A DNA stretch of 43,982 bases. Origin: Flavobacteriaceae bacterium. GTDB lineage: Bacteria > Bacteroidota > Bacteroidia > Flavobacteriales > Flavobacteriaceae. Every line of letters starts with the position of its first letter. Position 1 is the first letter of the stretch. Positions 9,472 to 19,220 of the stretch are shown here, in pieces. The position numbers and the translations under genes were made by a program. The stretch covers positions 1-43,982 of the forward strand of contig JABAZL010000189.1 of assembly GCA_018608425.1 (NCBI GenBank). Reading direction: 5' to 3'. Below the pieces are notes generated by a model, which had not been told where the DNA came from, did no database searches, and was given only the letters and a program-made list of their open reading frames with translations.

Positions 9472-10629
9472 ATGAGTTTTTTAAGAAACAAAATTGATCA
9501 AATAAAAAAGCCTTTTGCTAAAGGCGAAAAGTGGGAAAAATTTGCTCCGGCTGTTAACGCATTTGACACTTTTTTATTTGTGCCAAATCACACCACACAC
9601 AAAGGAGCTCACATTCGTGATGCTGTAGATTTAAAGCGAACGATGGTAACCGTAATCATAGCACTTTTACCTGCCTTGATTTATGGAATATACAATACAG
9701 GGTATCAATATTTCATCCAAACTGGAGAAGCGTTCACTTTCTTAGACGCTTTCATCCACGGTTCATGGAAAATTGTTCCTATGATTATCGTGTCATATGT
9801 AGTCGGATTAACCATTGAATTTATTTTTGCGATCTACAGAGGCCACGAAGTAAATGAGGGGTACTTGGTTACTGGACTTTTAATTCCAATGATTATGCCA
9901 GTTGATATTCCCTTATGGATGGTCGGAATTTCTACTGCCTTTGCAGTATTGATTGCAAAAGAAGCTTTTGGTGGAACTGGGATGAATATTTTGAATCCTG
10001 CGCTTACCGCTCGTGCCTTTGCCTTTTTTGCTTATCCTACCTATATGTCAGGAAACAAAGTATGGGTTTCAGAAGCATCGAACGTAGATGCTATTTCTGG
10101 AGAAACAATTTTAGGGTCACTAGCAGCGGGTAACGATGTAAGTTATTCAATGCTCGAAATGTTCCAAGGATCTATACCCGGTTCGATTGCAGAGACATCT
10201 GCTTTGTGGATTGCGGTTGGAGCACTTATTTTGATATATACTGGTGTTGGTAGCTGGCGTATTATTGTTGGAGGAATTTTAGGAGCTGCAGTAATGGGCT
10301 TCTTGTTTAACCTTTGGGGTGCAAATGCGCTTATGAGTTTTTCTTGGATGAACCACTTAGTAGTTGGAGGTTTTGCTTTCGGTATTGTCTTTATGGCAAC
10401 TGATCCAGTATCTGCTGCACAAACCAATAAAGGAAAATGGATTTATGGAATTTTGGTTGGAATCTTCTGCATTCTGATTCGAGTATTCAACCCAGCATAC
10501 CCAGAAGGTGTGATGCTTGCAATTCTTTTAATGAATGTGTTTGCACCAACAATTGATCATTATGTAGTTGAAGCGAATATTTCTAAACGTAAAAAACGTT
10601 GGGCATCAACTCAACTAAAAACAGCTTAA
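9472..10629 (+). CDS. nqrB: Na+-translocating NADH:quinone reductase subunit B
   Basis: Multi-TM RnfD/NqrB family; FGGTGMNILNPALTARAF; SWMNHLVVGGFAFGIVFMATDPVSAAQT. Confidence 0.96.
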   Translation: MSFLRNKIDQIKKPFAKGEKWEKFAPAVNAFDTFLFVPNHTTHKGAHIRDAVDLKRTMVTVIIALLPALIYGIYNTGYQYFIQTGEAFTFLDAFIHGSWKIVPMIIVSYVVGLTIEFIFAIYRGHEVNEGYLVTGLLIPMIMPVDIPLWMVGISTAFAVLIAKEAFGGTGMNILNPALTARAFAFFAYPTYMSGNKVWVSEASNVDAISGETILGSLAAGNDVSYSMLEMFQGSIPGSIAETSALWIAVGALILIYTGVGSWRIIVGGILGAAVMGFLFNLWGANALMSFSWMNHLVVGGFAFGIVFMATDPVSAAQTNKGKWIYGILVGIFCILIRVFNPAYPEGVMLAILLMNVFAPTIDHYVVEANISKRKKRWASTQLKTA

Positions 10630-10631
10630 TT

Positions 10632-11426
10632 ATGAATAGAGATAGTAATTCTTATACCTTTCTTTTTGCAGCGATAATGGTTTTTGTAGTAGCCTCTTCT
10701 TTGGCTTTTACTGCTACCTCACTCAAAAGCAAGCAAGACGAAAATGTTCGTAAAGAACAAATGCAAAATATCCTGTCCACTATTGGAATCGAAAGCGATC
10801 GTGATGGTGCAGAAAAATTGTACAACGAATATGTAACCCAACAATTGGCACTTACTCTTGAAGGTGTGTCCGATGATGAGGTGAATGCATTTAAAATTCA
10901 ATTGGGTACTGAAGTAAAAAAGCCAATTGAACAACAACGTTTTCCTTTATATGTTGCGGAAGTTAAAGCAGAAACTTTTTACATCGTTCCCTTACGTGGA
11001 TCGGGCTTATGGGATGCAATTTGGGGGTATATCGCTCTTGAAAGTGATATGAGAACCATCAAAGGAGCTGTATTTGATCACAAAGGCGAAACTGCTGGTT
11101 TAGGAGCAGAAATTACGCAACAGTGGTTTCAAGATCGTTTTGTAGGTGAAAAAATAACCGATACTAATGGAACCCTTGTTGGTATTGCAGTTTCTAAAAC
11201 GAACAATGATCCGTTAGGAAACGACAAAGAGGACCACGAAGTAGACGCAATTTCTGGGGCTACCATCACGGGTGATGGTGTAACCGATATGATTTCTGAA
11301 CGCTTAGCACATTATACTCCTTACTTCAAACGTTCGGCTACTAAATCAGTAGAAGAAATTATAGAAGAAACTTCTACAGAAGAAGTACCAACAGAGGAAG
11401 CCCAAACTATTGCTTACCAAAATTAA
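10632..11426 (+). CDS. nqrC: Na+-translocating NADH:quinone reductase subunit C
   Basis: N-terminal TM; FMN-binding domain with DAISGATITGDGV flavinylation motif. Start adjusted to ATG 10632. Confidence 0.95.
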   Translation: MNRDSNSYTFLFAAIMVFVVASSLAFTATSLKSKQDENVRKEQMQNILSTIGIESDRDGAEKLYNEYVTQQLALTLEGVSDDEVNAFKIQLGTEVKKPIEQQRFPLYVAEVKAETFYIVPLRGSGLWDAIWGYIALESDMRTIKGAVFDHKGETAGLGAEITQQWFQDRFVGEKITDTNGTLVGIAVSKTNNDPLGNDKEDHEVDAISGATITGDGVTDMISERLAHYTPYFKRSATKSVEEIIEETSTEEVPTEEAQTIAYQN

Positions 11427-11430
11427 GATC

Positions 11431-12123
11431 ATGAAGCAAAAAAACACCCCGGTACAAAAACCAAGTTTATTCTTTGTCAATAAAGATAAAGAAGCCTTGT
11501 TTTCGAAAAAGAACAGAGCTTTACTTTCAGATCCTATGGATGACAACAACCCGATAACCGTTCAGGTTTTAGGAATTTGTTCTGCACTAGCGATCACAGT
11601 TCAGCTTAAGCCAGCCATCGTAATGAGTATTTCTGTTTTAGTTGTTATGGCAGCTTCAAACGTAATCATTTCCTTATTGCGTAATTTGATTCCCAATCGT
11701 ATTCGAATCATTGTACAACTTGTAGTTGTAGCTGCAATGGTTGTTTTGGTAGATCAGGTTCTAAAAGCTTTTGCTTACGATGTATATAAAGAATTATCGA
11801 TTTTCATCGGTCTGATTATAACGAACTGTATTGTTATGGGACGACTAGAGGCGTTTGCCTTGGCAAATACACCATGGAAATCCTTTTTAGATGGAATTGG
11901 AAATGCAGCTGGATATGGATTCATCCTTATTGTTGTTGCTTTTTTTAGAGAATTGTTAGGTTCAGGAAAATTATTTGGTTACCAAGTTGTTCCCGATGCA
12001 TTATATGCAATGGGATATGAAAACAATGGACTGATGCTCTTATCGCCAATGGCATTGATTACAGTTGGACTCTTTATCTGGGTTCAACGTTCTAGAAACC
12101 GTAAACTCATTGAAAAAAACTAA
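11431..12123 (+). CDS. nqrD: Na+-translocating NADH:quinone reductase subunit D
   Basis: RnfE/NqrD-type membrane protein; TNCIVMGRLEAFALANTPWKSFLDGIGNAAGYGF. Start at ATG 11431. Confidence 0.95.
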   Translation: MKQKNTPVQKPSLFFVNKDKEALFSKKNRALLSDPMDDNNPITVQVLGICSALAITVQLKPAIVMSISVLVVMAASNVIISLLRNLIPNRIRIIVQLVVVAAMVVLVDQVLKAFAYDVYKELSIFIGLIITNCIVMGRLEAFALANTPWKSFLDGIGNAAGYGFILIVVAFFRELLGSGKLFGYQVVPDALYAMGYENNGLMLLSPMALITVGLFIWVQRSRNRKLIEKN

Positions 12124-12126
12124 GCT

Positions 12127-12744
12127 ATGGAAGCATACATTAATTTATTTGTAAAAAGTATTTTCATTGAAAATATGATTTTCGCCTACTTCTTAGGAAT
12201 GTGTTCCTATTTAGCGGTATCAAAAACAGTGAAAACAGCAGTTGGTTTAGGCTTTGCCGTTATTTTCGTTCTTGCAATTACGGTTCCAATTAACTTTTTG
12301 TTGGATACCTATTTGCTTAAACCGGGCGCATTAGCATGGTTGGGTGCAGATTATGCATCAATCGATTTAAGTTTTTTAAGTTTCATCATGTTCATTGCAG
12401 TTATTGCTTCGATGGTACAATTGGTTGAGATGATTGTAGAGAAATTTGCTCCAGCACTTTACGGTGCATTGGGAATCTTTTTACCCTTGATCGCAGTAAA
12501 CTGCGCCATCTTAGGGGGGTCGCTTTTTATGCAACAAAAAGATTTTGGCGGTGTACTAGAATCAGGTGTATACGGATTAGGTTCAGGGATTGGATGGTTT
12601 TTAGCGATCATAGCGATTGCAGCTATCCGAGAAAAAATAACCTATTCCAATGTTCCTGCTCCTCTTAAAGGATTGGGCATAACGTTTATCATCACAGGAT
12701 TGATGGCAATTGGGTTTATGAGTTTTATGGGTATTAAATTATAA
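12127..12744 (+). CDS. nqrE: Na+-translocating NADH:quinone reductase subunit E
   Basis: NqrE/RnfA membrane protein; [28 protein letters not shown] motifs. Confidence 0.96.
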   Translation: MEAYINLFVKSIFIENMIFAYFLGMCSYLAVSKTVKTAVGLGFAVIFVLAITVPINFLLDTYLLKPGALAWLGADYASIDLSFLSFIMFIAVIASMVQLVEMIVEKFAPALYGALGIFLPLIAVNCAILGGSLFMQQKDFGGVLESGVYGLGSGIGWFLAIIAIAAIREKITYSNVPAPLKGLGITFIITGLMAIGFMSFMGIKL

Positions 12745-12753
12745 TTTCTACGT

Positions 12754-14049
12754 ATGGATTATACTATTATTTTAGCGAGTGTTGTTGTTTTCTTACTAAT
12801 CATTTTTATGTTAGTAGGTATGTTGTTGGGGGCTAAAGCCAAATTAATGCCTTCTGGGCCTGTAGCCTTGATGATTAATGGCCAAGACAATATTGAAGTT
12901 TCTTCGGGAAGTACCTTATTAACTACTCTTGGGAATAACAAAATATTTCTTCCTTCTGCTTGTGGAGGTGGAGGAACTTGTATTCAATGTAAATGTCAAA
13001 TTACCGAAGGTGGAGGAGAGATCTTACCTACCGAAAAGCCTCACTTTTCTCGTAAAGAAATTGCAGACGGATGGCGTTTAGGATGTCAGGTAAAAGTTAA
13101 AGAAAACATGGTGATTCAAGTACCTGAAGAGGTGTTTGGAATTAAAAAATGGGAAGCTACCGTACTCCGTAACTGGAATGTTGCTTCGTTTATTAAAGAA
13201 TTTGTTGTTGAGATTCCAGAAGAAATGGATTACAAAGCAGGAGGGTATATTCAAATTGAAATACCGGAATGTGAGGTGAGTTATTCTGACATTGATATTA
13301 CAGCCCACCCAGAGGAACACCCTGGAGAACCAGATAAATTTAAAATGGAATGGGATAATTTCAACCTTTGGTCGTTGAATATGAAAAATCCGGAGTCAGT
13401 TGAGCGTGCTTATTCAATGGCCTCTTTCCCTGCCGAAGGTAGAGAAGTGATGTTGAATGTTCGTATTGCATCTCCACCATGGGATCGTGCTAAAAACGGA
13501 TGGATGGATGTAAATCCTGGAATAGCTTCTTCTTATATTTTTGCTCAGAAACCAGGCGATAAAGTTACAATCTCTGGACCTTTTGGAGAATTTTTCATCA
13601 ACCCTTCTGAATCTGAAATGCTTTATGTTGGTGGTGGTGCTGGTATGGCTCCGATGCGTTCACACTTATACGAATTATTTAGAACCCTCAAAACTGGACG
13701 TATTGTTACGTTTTGGTACGGTGGACGTTCTAAAAGAGAATTATTTTACCTAGAGCATTTCCGAGCGCTAGAGCGAGATTTTCCTAATTTCAAATTTTAT
13801 GTAGCCTTGTCCGAACCTTCTGAAGAAGATAACTGGTCAGTCAAAGATGGTTTAGATGGAGAAGGAGATGGTTTCAAAGGTTTTGTGCACCAAGTAGTAA
13901 TTGATAATTATTTATCAAAACACGATGCGCCAGAAGATATTGAAGTTTACTTCTGTGGACCACCATTAATGAATCAGGCTGTAGAACGTATGGCTGATGA
14001 TTACGGTATACCACCCGAAAATGTTCGTTTCGACGATTTCGGAGGATAA
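12754..14049 (+). CDS. nqrF: Na+-translocating NADH:quinone reductase subunit F
   Basis: 2Fe-2S motif CGGGGTCIQCKC; FAD/NAD reductase RAYSMASFP, YVGGGAGMAPMRSH, CGPPLMNQAV. Confidence 0.96.
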   Translation: MDYTIILASVVVFLLIIFMLVGMLLGAKAKLMPSGPVALMINGQDNIEVSSGSTLLTTLGNNKIFLPSACGGGGTCIQCKCQITEGGGEILPTEKPHFSRKEIADGWRLGCQVKVKENMVIQVPEEVFGIKKWEATVLRNWNVASFIKEFVVEIPEEMDYKAGGYIQIEIPECEVSYSDIDITAHPEEHPGEPDKFKMEWDNFNLWSLNMKNPESVERAYSMASFPAEGREVMLNVRIASPPWDRAKNGWMDVNPGIASSYIFAQKPGDKVTISGPFGEFFINPSESEMLYVGGGAGMAPMRSHLYELFRTLKTGRIVTFWYGGRSKRELFYLEHFRALERDFPNFKFYVALSEPSEEDNWSVKDGLDGEGDGFKGFVHQVVIDNYLSKHDAPEDIEVYFCGPPLMNQAVERMADDYGIPPENVRFDDFGG

Positions 14050-14060
14050 TATTTAAATAT

Positions 14061-14089
14061 AAAGGTGGCTCTTATGAGCCACCTTTTTT
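14061..14089 (+). terminator. Rho-independent terminator after nqrF
   Basis: 11-bp stem AAAGGTGGCTC / GAGCCACCTTT with TTAT loop, followed by a T run. Confidence 0.88.
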
Positions 14090-14111
14090 GGTTTACGTCT
14101 TAATGTTAAAT

Positions 14112-14492
14112 ATGAGCATGACTATGAAGATAATTAAAGAACAAGAGCTACACAACCTTGCAATGGAAGTTGTTGGTAAACGTATGGAAGAGGATGGTTT
14201 TGAATTTATGACTGTTAATTCTGAGTTACAAAAGGATCCTCAATTCGTGTGTCTAAAAGATAAAAAATTACATTTTGTAATTGTACGTGCTATTTCTTAT
14301 CCCAATAACCCATTGGATTATGATAAAGTACTCATGGAAACAGTTCGCTCACATGCTGAAAAATTTGATGCTAAAACGTATTACGCGGGAGTTGGATTGG
14401 CCCATGCAGATAACTATGAATTACCATTAACACCTAAAGATCCCTATGCAATTAATTTCCAAGGACTTCAGAAAATTGAACCCAATGCGTAA
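14112..14492 (+). CDS. Uncharacterised small soluble protein between nqrF and apbE
   Basis: Open frame with several possible ATGs (14103, 14112, 14118, 14124); about 120-127 aa; no TM or signal peptide. Position between nqrF and apbE suggests an Nqr link. Confidence 0.75.
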   Translation: MSMTMKIIKEQELHNLAMEVVGKRMEEDGFEFMTVNSELQKDPQFVCLKDKKLHFVIVRAISYPNNPLDYDKVLMETVRSHAEKFDAKTYYAGVGLAHADNYELPLTPKDPYAINFQGLQKIEPNA

Positions 14493-15477
14493 ACTTATTT
14501 TAATTTCCTTCTTGTTTGTCTTTGTCAATTGTTCTGACTCAAAACGTGTACAAGTACATCAAGGCTATGCTTTAGGAACTTCATATTCGATCCAATATGG
14601 ACTTATTGATACTTCTTATGATGAAGTTCAACAGGGTGTAGATTCACTGTTTACAGTCATCAATACATCCATGTCCACTTATGTTCCGACCTCAGATATT
14701 TCAAAAATCAATAAAGGTGATACTTCTATTGCTGTTGATTCTCATTTCAAGACTGTTTTTGCTAAAGCTACCTCAGTATGGAAAACCACAGATGGTTTCT
14801 TTGACCCTACGGTTGGAGCATGGGTAAATGCATATGGGTTCGGACCAGAAAAGCCTCTCAATACTCTTACGGATGAAAACAAAGCCTATCTAAGTAAAAT
14901 CACAGGCTGGAACACCATTGAGCTTACAGAACTCGGGTTTGTGAAAAAACAATATGCGGAAACTTACCTTGATTTCAATGCCCTAGCAAAAGGATATACA
15001 GTTGATGTAATAGGAGATTATTTGTCTCGACTTGGTGCTGTAAATTTTTTAGTTGAAATAGGAGGAGAGATCGTTGCGCACGGTGTTAGCCCAAAAACAG
15101 CAGCACCCTGGCGAATCGCAATTGACGATCCTAACCAACAAGAAGAACGCGATTTGATTCAAGTATTGACTCTGAAAGATGAAGCAATTGCTACATCCGG
15201 AAATTATCGCAAATCTAGAATTGATTCTGTAACTGGAGAGCGCTATGTTCATTCAATAAACCCACTAACAGGTAATGCCGTTAAATCAAATGTATTGAGT
15301 GCATCGGTTCGTGCTGCAAATTGCATGACTGCAGATGCTTACGCTACTGCACTAATGGTACTTCCTTTTGAGAAAAGTAAGGCATTGATTGAACGTTTAC
15401 CTCAAATAGAAGCCTATTGGGTAACCTCTTTCAATGACTCGATACAAGAGCATTTTTCAACAGGCTGGAAACAATAA
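14485..15477 (+). CDS. apbE: FAD:protein FMN transferase (ApbE), lipoprotein
   Basis: Lipobox (FVFVNC); ALGTSYSIQYG, FDPTVGAWVNAYGFGP, NALAKGYTVD, EIGGEIVAHG; start at MRKLILIS. Confidence 0.93.
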   Translation: MRKLILISFLFVFVNCSDSKRVQVHQGYALGTSYSIQYGLIDTSYDEVQQGVDSLFTVINTSMSTYVPTSDISKINKGDTSIAVDSHFKTVFAKATSVWKTTDGFFDPTVGAWVNAYGFGPEKPLNTLTDENKAYLSKITGWNTIELTELGFVKKQYAETYLDFNALAKGYTVDVIGDYLSRLGAVNFLVEIGGEIVAHGVSPKTAAPWRIAIDDPNQQEERDLIQVLTLKDEAIATSGNYRKSRIDSVTGERYVHSINPLTGNAVKSNVLSASVRAANCMTADAYATALMVLPFEKSKALIERLPQIEAYWVTSFNDSIQEHFSTGWKQ

Positions 15478-15478
15478 A

Positions 15479-16231
15479 TTATTTTTTTGTCACTACTGGA
15501 ATCCGTTCGGTAGGAAGTGCAAAACGTTTTATGTCTCCTTCGGTTACTTCTTTAATGTAATCCACGGGAGTTGCTTTGAATCCAGCTTTTTGTAGTCGGT
15601 TGTAGTAATCTTGCCCATAAACACGCACATGATCGTACTGCCCAAAAATACGTGTACGCTCCTGTTGATCGGTTATAGAATCATCCTCAAAAGTATTTTC
15701 TCGGTCTTCTTCTAGCGGGACTTGTAAAATAGCAGTTCCTCTAGGTTTTAAAACTCGATATAACTCTTTCATTGCTTTCAAATCATTTGGAATATGCTCC
15801 AGTACATGATTACATAGAATCAAATCATAGCTATTGTCTTCAAATGGTAGTGCACAAATATCAGCTTTTACATCGGCTAAAGGAGAGTGTAGGTCAGTTG
15901 TGGTGTAGTCCCAATGCGAAAAGGATTTAAATTTCTTGTAAAAAACCTGCTCAGGAGCTACATGTAAAACTCGAATAGAGTCTGTTAAAAAGCTAGTTTT
16001 ACGATCCAAATACAACCACAAAAGTCGGTGTCTTTCCAAAGAAAGCGTTCCCGGGCAAAGTGCATTTTGACGTAAATTTTGATACCCATAGGGTAAGAAT
16101 TTTCGATATGAACTCCCATCAATAGGGTCGGTAAATTGATTGCCTTTAAAATATAATTTAATCAAAGGTCTAAACCAAATACTCAGTTGAATCAACCAAG
16201 GTCTAGGGACTAGGTTGAGAAGCGTTTTCAT
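15479..16231 (-). CDS. Class I SAM-dependent methyltransferase
   Basis: VLHVAPE, DLHSPLADVKADICALPFEDNSYDLILCNHVLEHIPNDLKAMKELYRVLKPRG. Confidence 0.85.
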   Translation of the reverse strand: MKTLLNLVPRPWLIQLSIWFRPLIKLYFKGNQFTDPIDGSSYRKFLPYGYQNLRQNALCPGTLSLERHRLLWLYLDRKTSFLTDSIRVLHVAPEQVFYKKFKSFSHWDYTTTDLHSPLADVKADICALPFEDNSYDLILCNHVLEHIPNDLKAMKELYRVLKPRGTAILQVPLEEDRENTFEDDSITDQQERTRIFGQYDHVRVYGQDYYNRLQKAGFKATPVDYIKEVTEGDIKRFALPTERIPVVTKK

Positions 16232-17052
16232 AATATAAGAGCTTCTTTTCGGAAGGGAGCTTCTTCATGACTTGTAATGCCAAGAGCTTCGTATATGTAC
16301 TGAAACGTAGAAAGTAATTCAGGTTTTCCATCGATCAAGGCTACATCGTGTTCGAAATGAGCGCTTGGCAAACCATCTTCTGTTAAAATGGTCCAGCCAT
16401 CTTTCAGATGTTTGATGCGGTGGGTTCCTCTATTGATCATGGGTTCGATAGCCAAAACCATTCCGTCTTGAAATTTTTTCCCACGACCTCTTTTTCCATA
16501 GTTCGGAACTTCGGGCCCTTCGTGCATTGTAGTACCTAATCCGTGTCCAACCAATTCCCGAACCACGCCATAGCCTTCATTTTCGGCATGCTGTTGGATC
16601 GCATAAGCTAGGTCCCCAATGCGGTTTCCCGCTTTGAATTCAGCAATCCCTTTATACAAAGATTCTTTGGTAACCTGTAATAATTTTTCATTCTCTGGAT
16701 CGATTTCACCTACTCCAAAAGTATAGGCGTGATCTCCATAAAAACCATTTTTTAGAGAACCACAATCAATTGAAATAATGTCGCCCTCTTGCAAGGGATT
16801 TTTATTTGGAATCCCATGAACCACTTGCGCATTGGGACTCATACACAACGTATTTGGGAAATTATAAAGTCCCAAAAATCCTGGAATAGCGCCATGATCT
16901 CGAATACAAGTTTCCGCTTTGGCATCTAACTCCAAGGTGCTTACGCCGGGCTTTATTTCGCTGGCTAGCATACCCAAGGTTTTTGAAACGATCAAAGCAC
17001 TTTCACGCATCAATTCTATTTCTTCAGCATTTTTTAATACAATACTACTCAT
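16228..17052 (-). CDS. map: Type I methionine aminopeptidase
   Basis: CMSPNAQVVHGIPN, IDCGSLKNGFYGDHAYTF, GHGLGTTMHEGPEVPNYG, AIEPMIN metal-site motifs. Confidence 0.95.
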   Translation of the reverse strand: MSSIVLKNAEEIELMRESALIVSKTLGMLASEIKPGVSTLELDAKAETCIRDHGAIPGFLGLYNFPNTLCMSPNAQVVHGIPNKNPLQEGDIISIDCGSLKNGFYGDHAYTFGVGEIDPENEKLLQVTKESLYKGIAEFKAGNRIGDLAYAIQQHAENEGYGVVRELVGHGLGTTMHEGPEVPNYGKRGRGKKFQDGMVLAIEPMINRGTHRIKHLKDGWTILTEDGLPSAHFEHDVALIDGKPELLSTFQYIYEALGITSHEEAPFRKEALIL

Positions 17053-17612
17053 TCTGCATAGGCGTTTTTGTAGTCGTTCCCTTTCAATATTTCAAGCATA
17101 TCAAGCTCTAGTGTTTGAATTGGAAACTCTACAATTCGGTTCATTTCTTTACCATCTTTAGTAAAGATTAATGTTGGTACGTTGAAGAGATCAAAAGGTT
17201 TTTCTATTCCATTTGGGGTATCCTTATCTTCAGATACTGCTATAATTTCAATCGACTCAATCGGATAGCCTGCTGTCTCTAAAATTTTCATCATAGGAGA
17301 AACTTCACGTTGACTGTCTTCACACCAAGTTCCCATCAATAGTGTAATTGTGATACCTTTCAACAAAGGTTTCAAATCAGATATTGCAACGGGATTTACT
17401 TTATAGAAGTTATATTCTGTTGCGTACCAAGATGAAAATAATTTTAATTGAGGTAAATTAATTACTCCTAAAAGAATTTCTTCTCCTTCAATTGTTGTGC
17501 TTTTAAGGTCGTCTGTTATAGTTACAACAGTTTCTTTTTTAGAGGCTGGCTTTTTTGCCTCCCCGCAGTTGTATAATAAAACAGATACTAAAAGAATTAA
17601 AAGAGTTCTCAT
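17049..17612 (-). CDS. Thioredoxin-fold lipoprotein (TlpA-like)
   Basis: Lipobox LLYNC; thioredoxin-like LMGTWCEDSQREVSPMMKILE and VPTLIFTKDGKEMNRIVEFP. Confidence 0.8.
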   Translation of the reverse strand: MRTLLILLVSVLLYNCGEAKKPASKKETVVTITDDLKSTTIEGEEILLGVINLPQLKLFSSWYATEYNFYKVNPVAISDLKPLLKGITITLLMGTWCEDSQREVSPMMKILETAGYPIESIEIIAVSEDKDTPNGIEKPFDLFNVPTLIFTKDGKEMNRIVEFPIQTLELDMLEILKGNDYKNAYAE

Positions 17613-19129
17613 GCTATAAGTGATTTTTGAGTCATTGCTTCGGGTTGATTTACTCCCATAATATCGAGAATGGTGGGTGCCAAATCGCCTAATACACCTG
17701 AAGCTATTTTTTTCTTGTGGTTGTCTACCAGAATAATTGGAACAGGATTGGTGGTATGTGCCGTATTGGGACTACCATCGGGATTGATCATTGTTTCGCA
17801 GTTTCCATGATCCGCAATAACGAGGATTGCATAGTCCTGGGTTAAAGCTGCTTCGATGACCGATTGAGCACAACTGTCTACGGTTTCACATGCTTTAATT
17901 GCTGCACTTAAATCGCCAGTATGTCCAACCATATCGGGGTTGGCAAAATTAAGGCAAATGAAGTCAGCGGTTTCTTTTTGTATTTCTGGAATGATAGCAT
18001 CACGAATTTCAAAGGCACTCATTTCGGGTTGTAAATCGTAGGTAGCTACTTTTGGAGAAGGGCAAAGGATGCGTTCTTCTCCCGGAAAAGGCTCTTCGCG
18101 ACCTCCGTTAAAGAAAAAGGTAACGTGAGGATATTTTTCAGTTTCTGCAATTCGAATCTGGATTTTACCAGCGGCTGAAAGCGTTTCTCCGAGCGTGTCT
18201 TTTAAATTGTCTTTATCAAAAACGACTTGTACATTTTTGAATGAACTATCGTAATTGGTTAAGGTAACGTAATGTAAATTCAATGGGGTCATTCCTTGGG
18301 TTTCAAAAGCTTTTTGAGACAAGGCTTGTGTCAGTTCACGTCCGCGATCTGTTCTGAAATTAAAGAAGATCACAACATCATCATTTTCTAAGGGAGCAAG
18401 TGCGTTCCCGGCACTGTTTTTTGCAATTAGTGGGGCGATGAATTCATCAGTTATATCCTTATCGTAAGATTCTTGAATGGCGGTTGCAAAATCATCTACA
18501 GCTGTTCCAGTACCGCGTACAATAACATCGTATGCTTTTTGAATACGTTCCCATCGTTGATCTCGATCCATTGCGTAGTAGCGCCCAATAACAGAAGCTA
18601 TTTTTCCAGTCGTCGAAGCCATAGTAGCTTCGATGTCTTGTAGGAATTTTTTCCCTGACTTTGGATCTACATCCCGGCCATCCGTAAAGGCGTGTAAGTA
18701 TACTTCGTCCATTTTTTCATCCGCTAAAACACCAAGTAATGCTTTGATGTGATTTACGTGTGAATGAACCCCACCATCAGAAACCAATCCCATCAAGTGA
18801 ATTTTTTTGTTGTTGGTTTTGGCATATGCAATGGCTTCTTTTAAAACCACTTCATCTTTCAAGGTATTCTGTTGAACGGCTAAATTAATCTTCGCTAAAT
18901 CTTGATATACAATTCGACCTGCTCCTAAATTAACGTGCCCAACTTCACTGTTTCCCATTTGCCCTTCTGGAAGACCAACGTGTAAGCCATCGGTTCTGAG
19001 GTTGTTGTGGGAGTAGTTCGTATACAAACTATCAATAAAAGGTGTTTTTGCTTGATCAACAGCAGAGACTGAAGGATCAGGAGATTTTCCCCATCCATCA
19101 AGAATCATCAAAATAGCTTTTTGAGACAT
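17609..19129 (-). CDS. gpmI: 2,3-bisphosphoglycerate-independent phosphoglycerate mutase
   Basis: MILDGWG, GNSEVGHVNLGAGRIVYQDL, SDGGVHSH, ADHGNCE motifs. Confidence 0.97.
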   Translation of the reverse strand: MSQKAILMILDGWGKSPDPSVSAVDQAKTPFIDSLYTNYSHNNLRTDGLHVGLPEGQMGNSEVGHVNLGAGRIVYQDLAKINLAVQQNTLKDEVVLKEAIAYAKTNNKKIHLMGLVSDGGVHSHVNHIKALLGVLADEKMDEVYLHAFTDGRDVDPKSGKKFLQDIEATMASTTGKIASVIGRYYAMDRDQRWERIQKAYDVIVRGTGTAVDDFATAIQESYDKDITDEFIAPLIAKNSAGNALAPLENDDVVIFFNFRTDRGRELTQALSQKAFETQGMTPLNLHYVTLTNYDSSFKNVQVVFDKDNLKDTLGETLSAAGKIQIRIAETEKYPHVTFFFNGGREEPFPGEERILCPSPKVATYDLQPEMSAFEIRDAIIPEIQKETADFICLNFANPDMVGHTGDLSAAIKACETVDSCAQSVIEAALTQDYAILVIADHGNCETMINPDGSPNTAHTTNPVPIILVDNHKKKIASGVLGDLAPTILDIMGVNQPEAMTQKSLIA

Positions 19130-19143
19130 GAATTATTTTTTTA

Positions 19144-19151
19144 CAAAGATA
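19144..19151 (-). promoter_or_regulatory. -7 box TATCTTTG for gpmI
   Basis: Exact TAnnTTTG on the minus strand 14 nt upstream of the gpmI ATG. Confidence 0.5.
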
Positions 19152-19220
19152 GCAAATATGTCAATGAAATTGCTGCATTAAGAATTCTAACCTATCTTTA
19201 AACTTTCTAAAACGTTTTAT

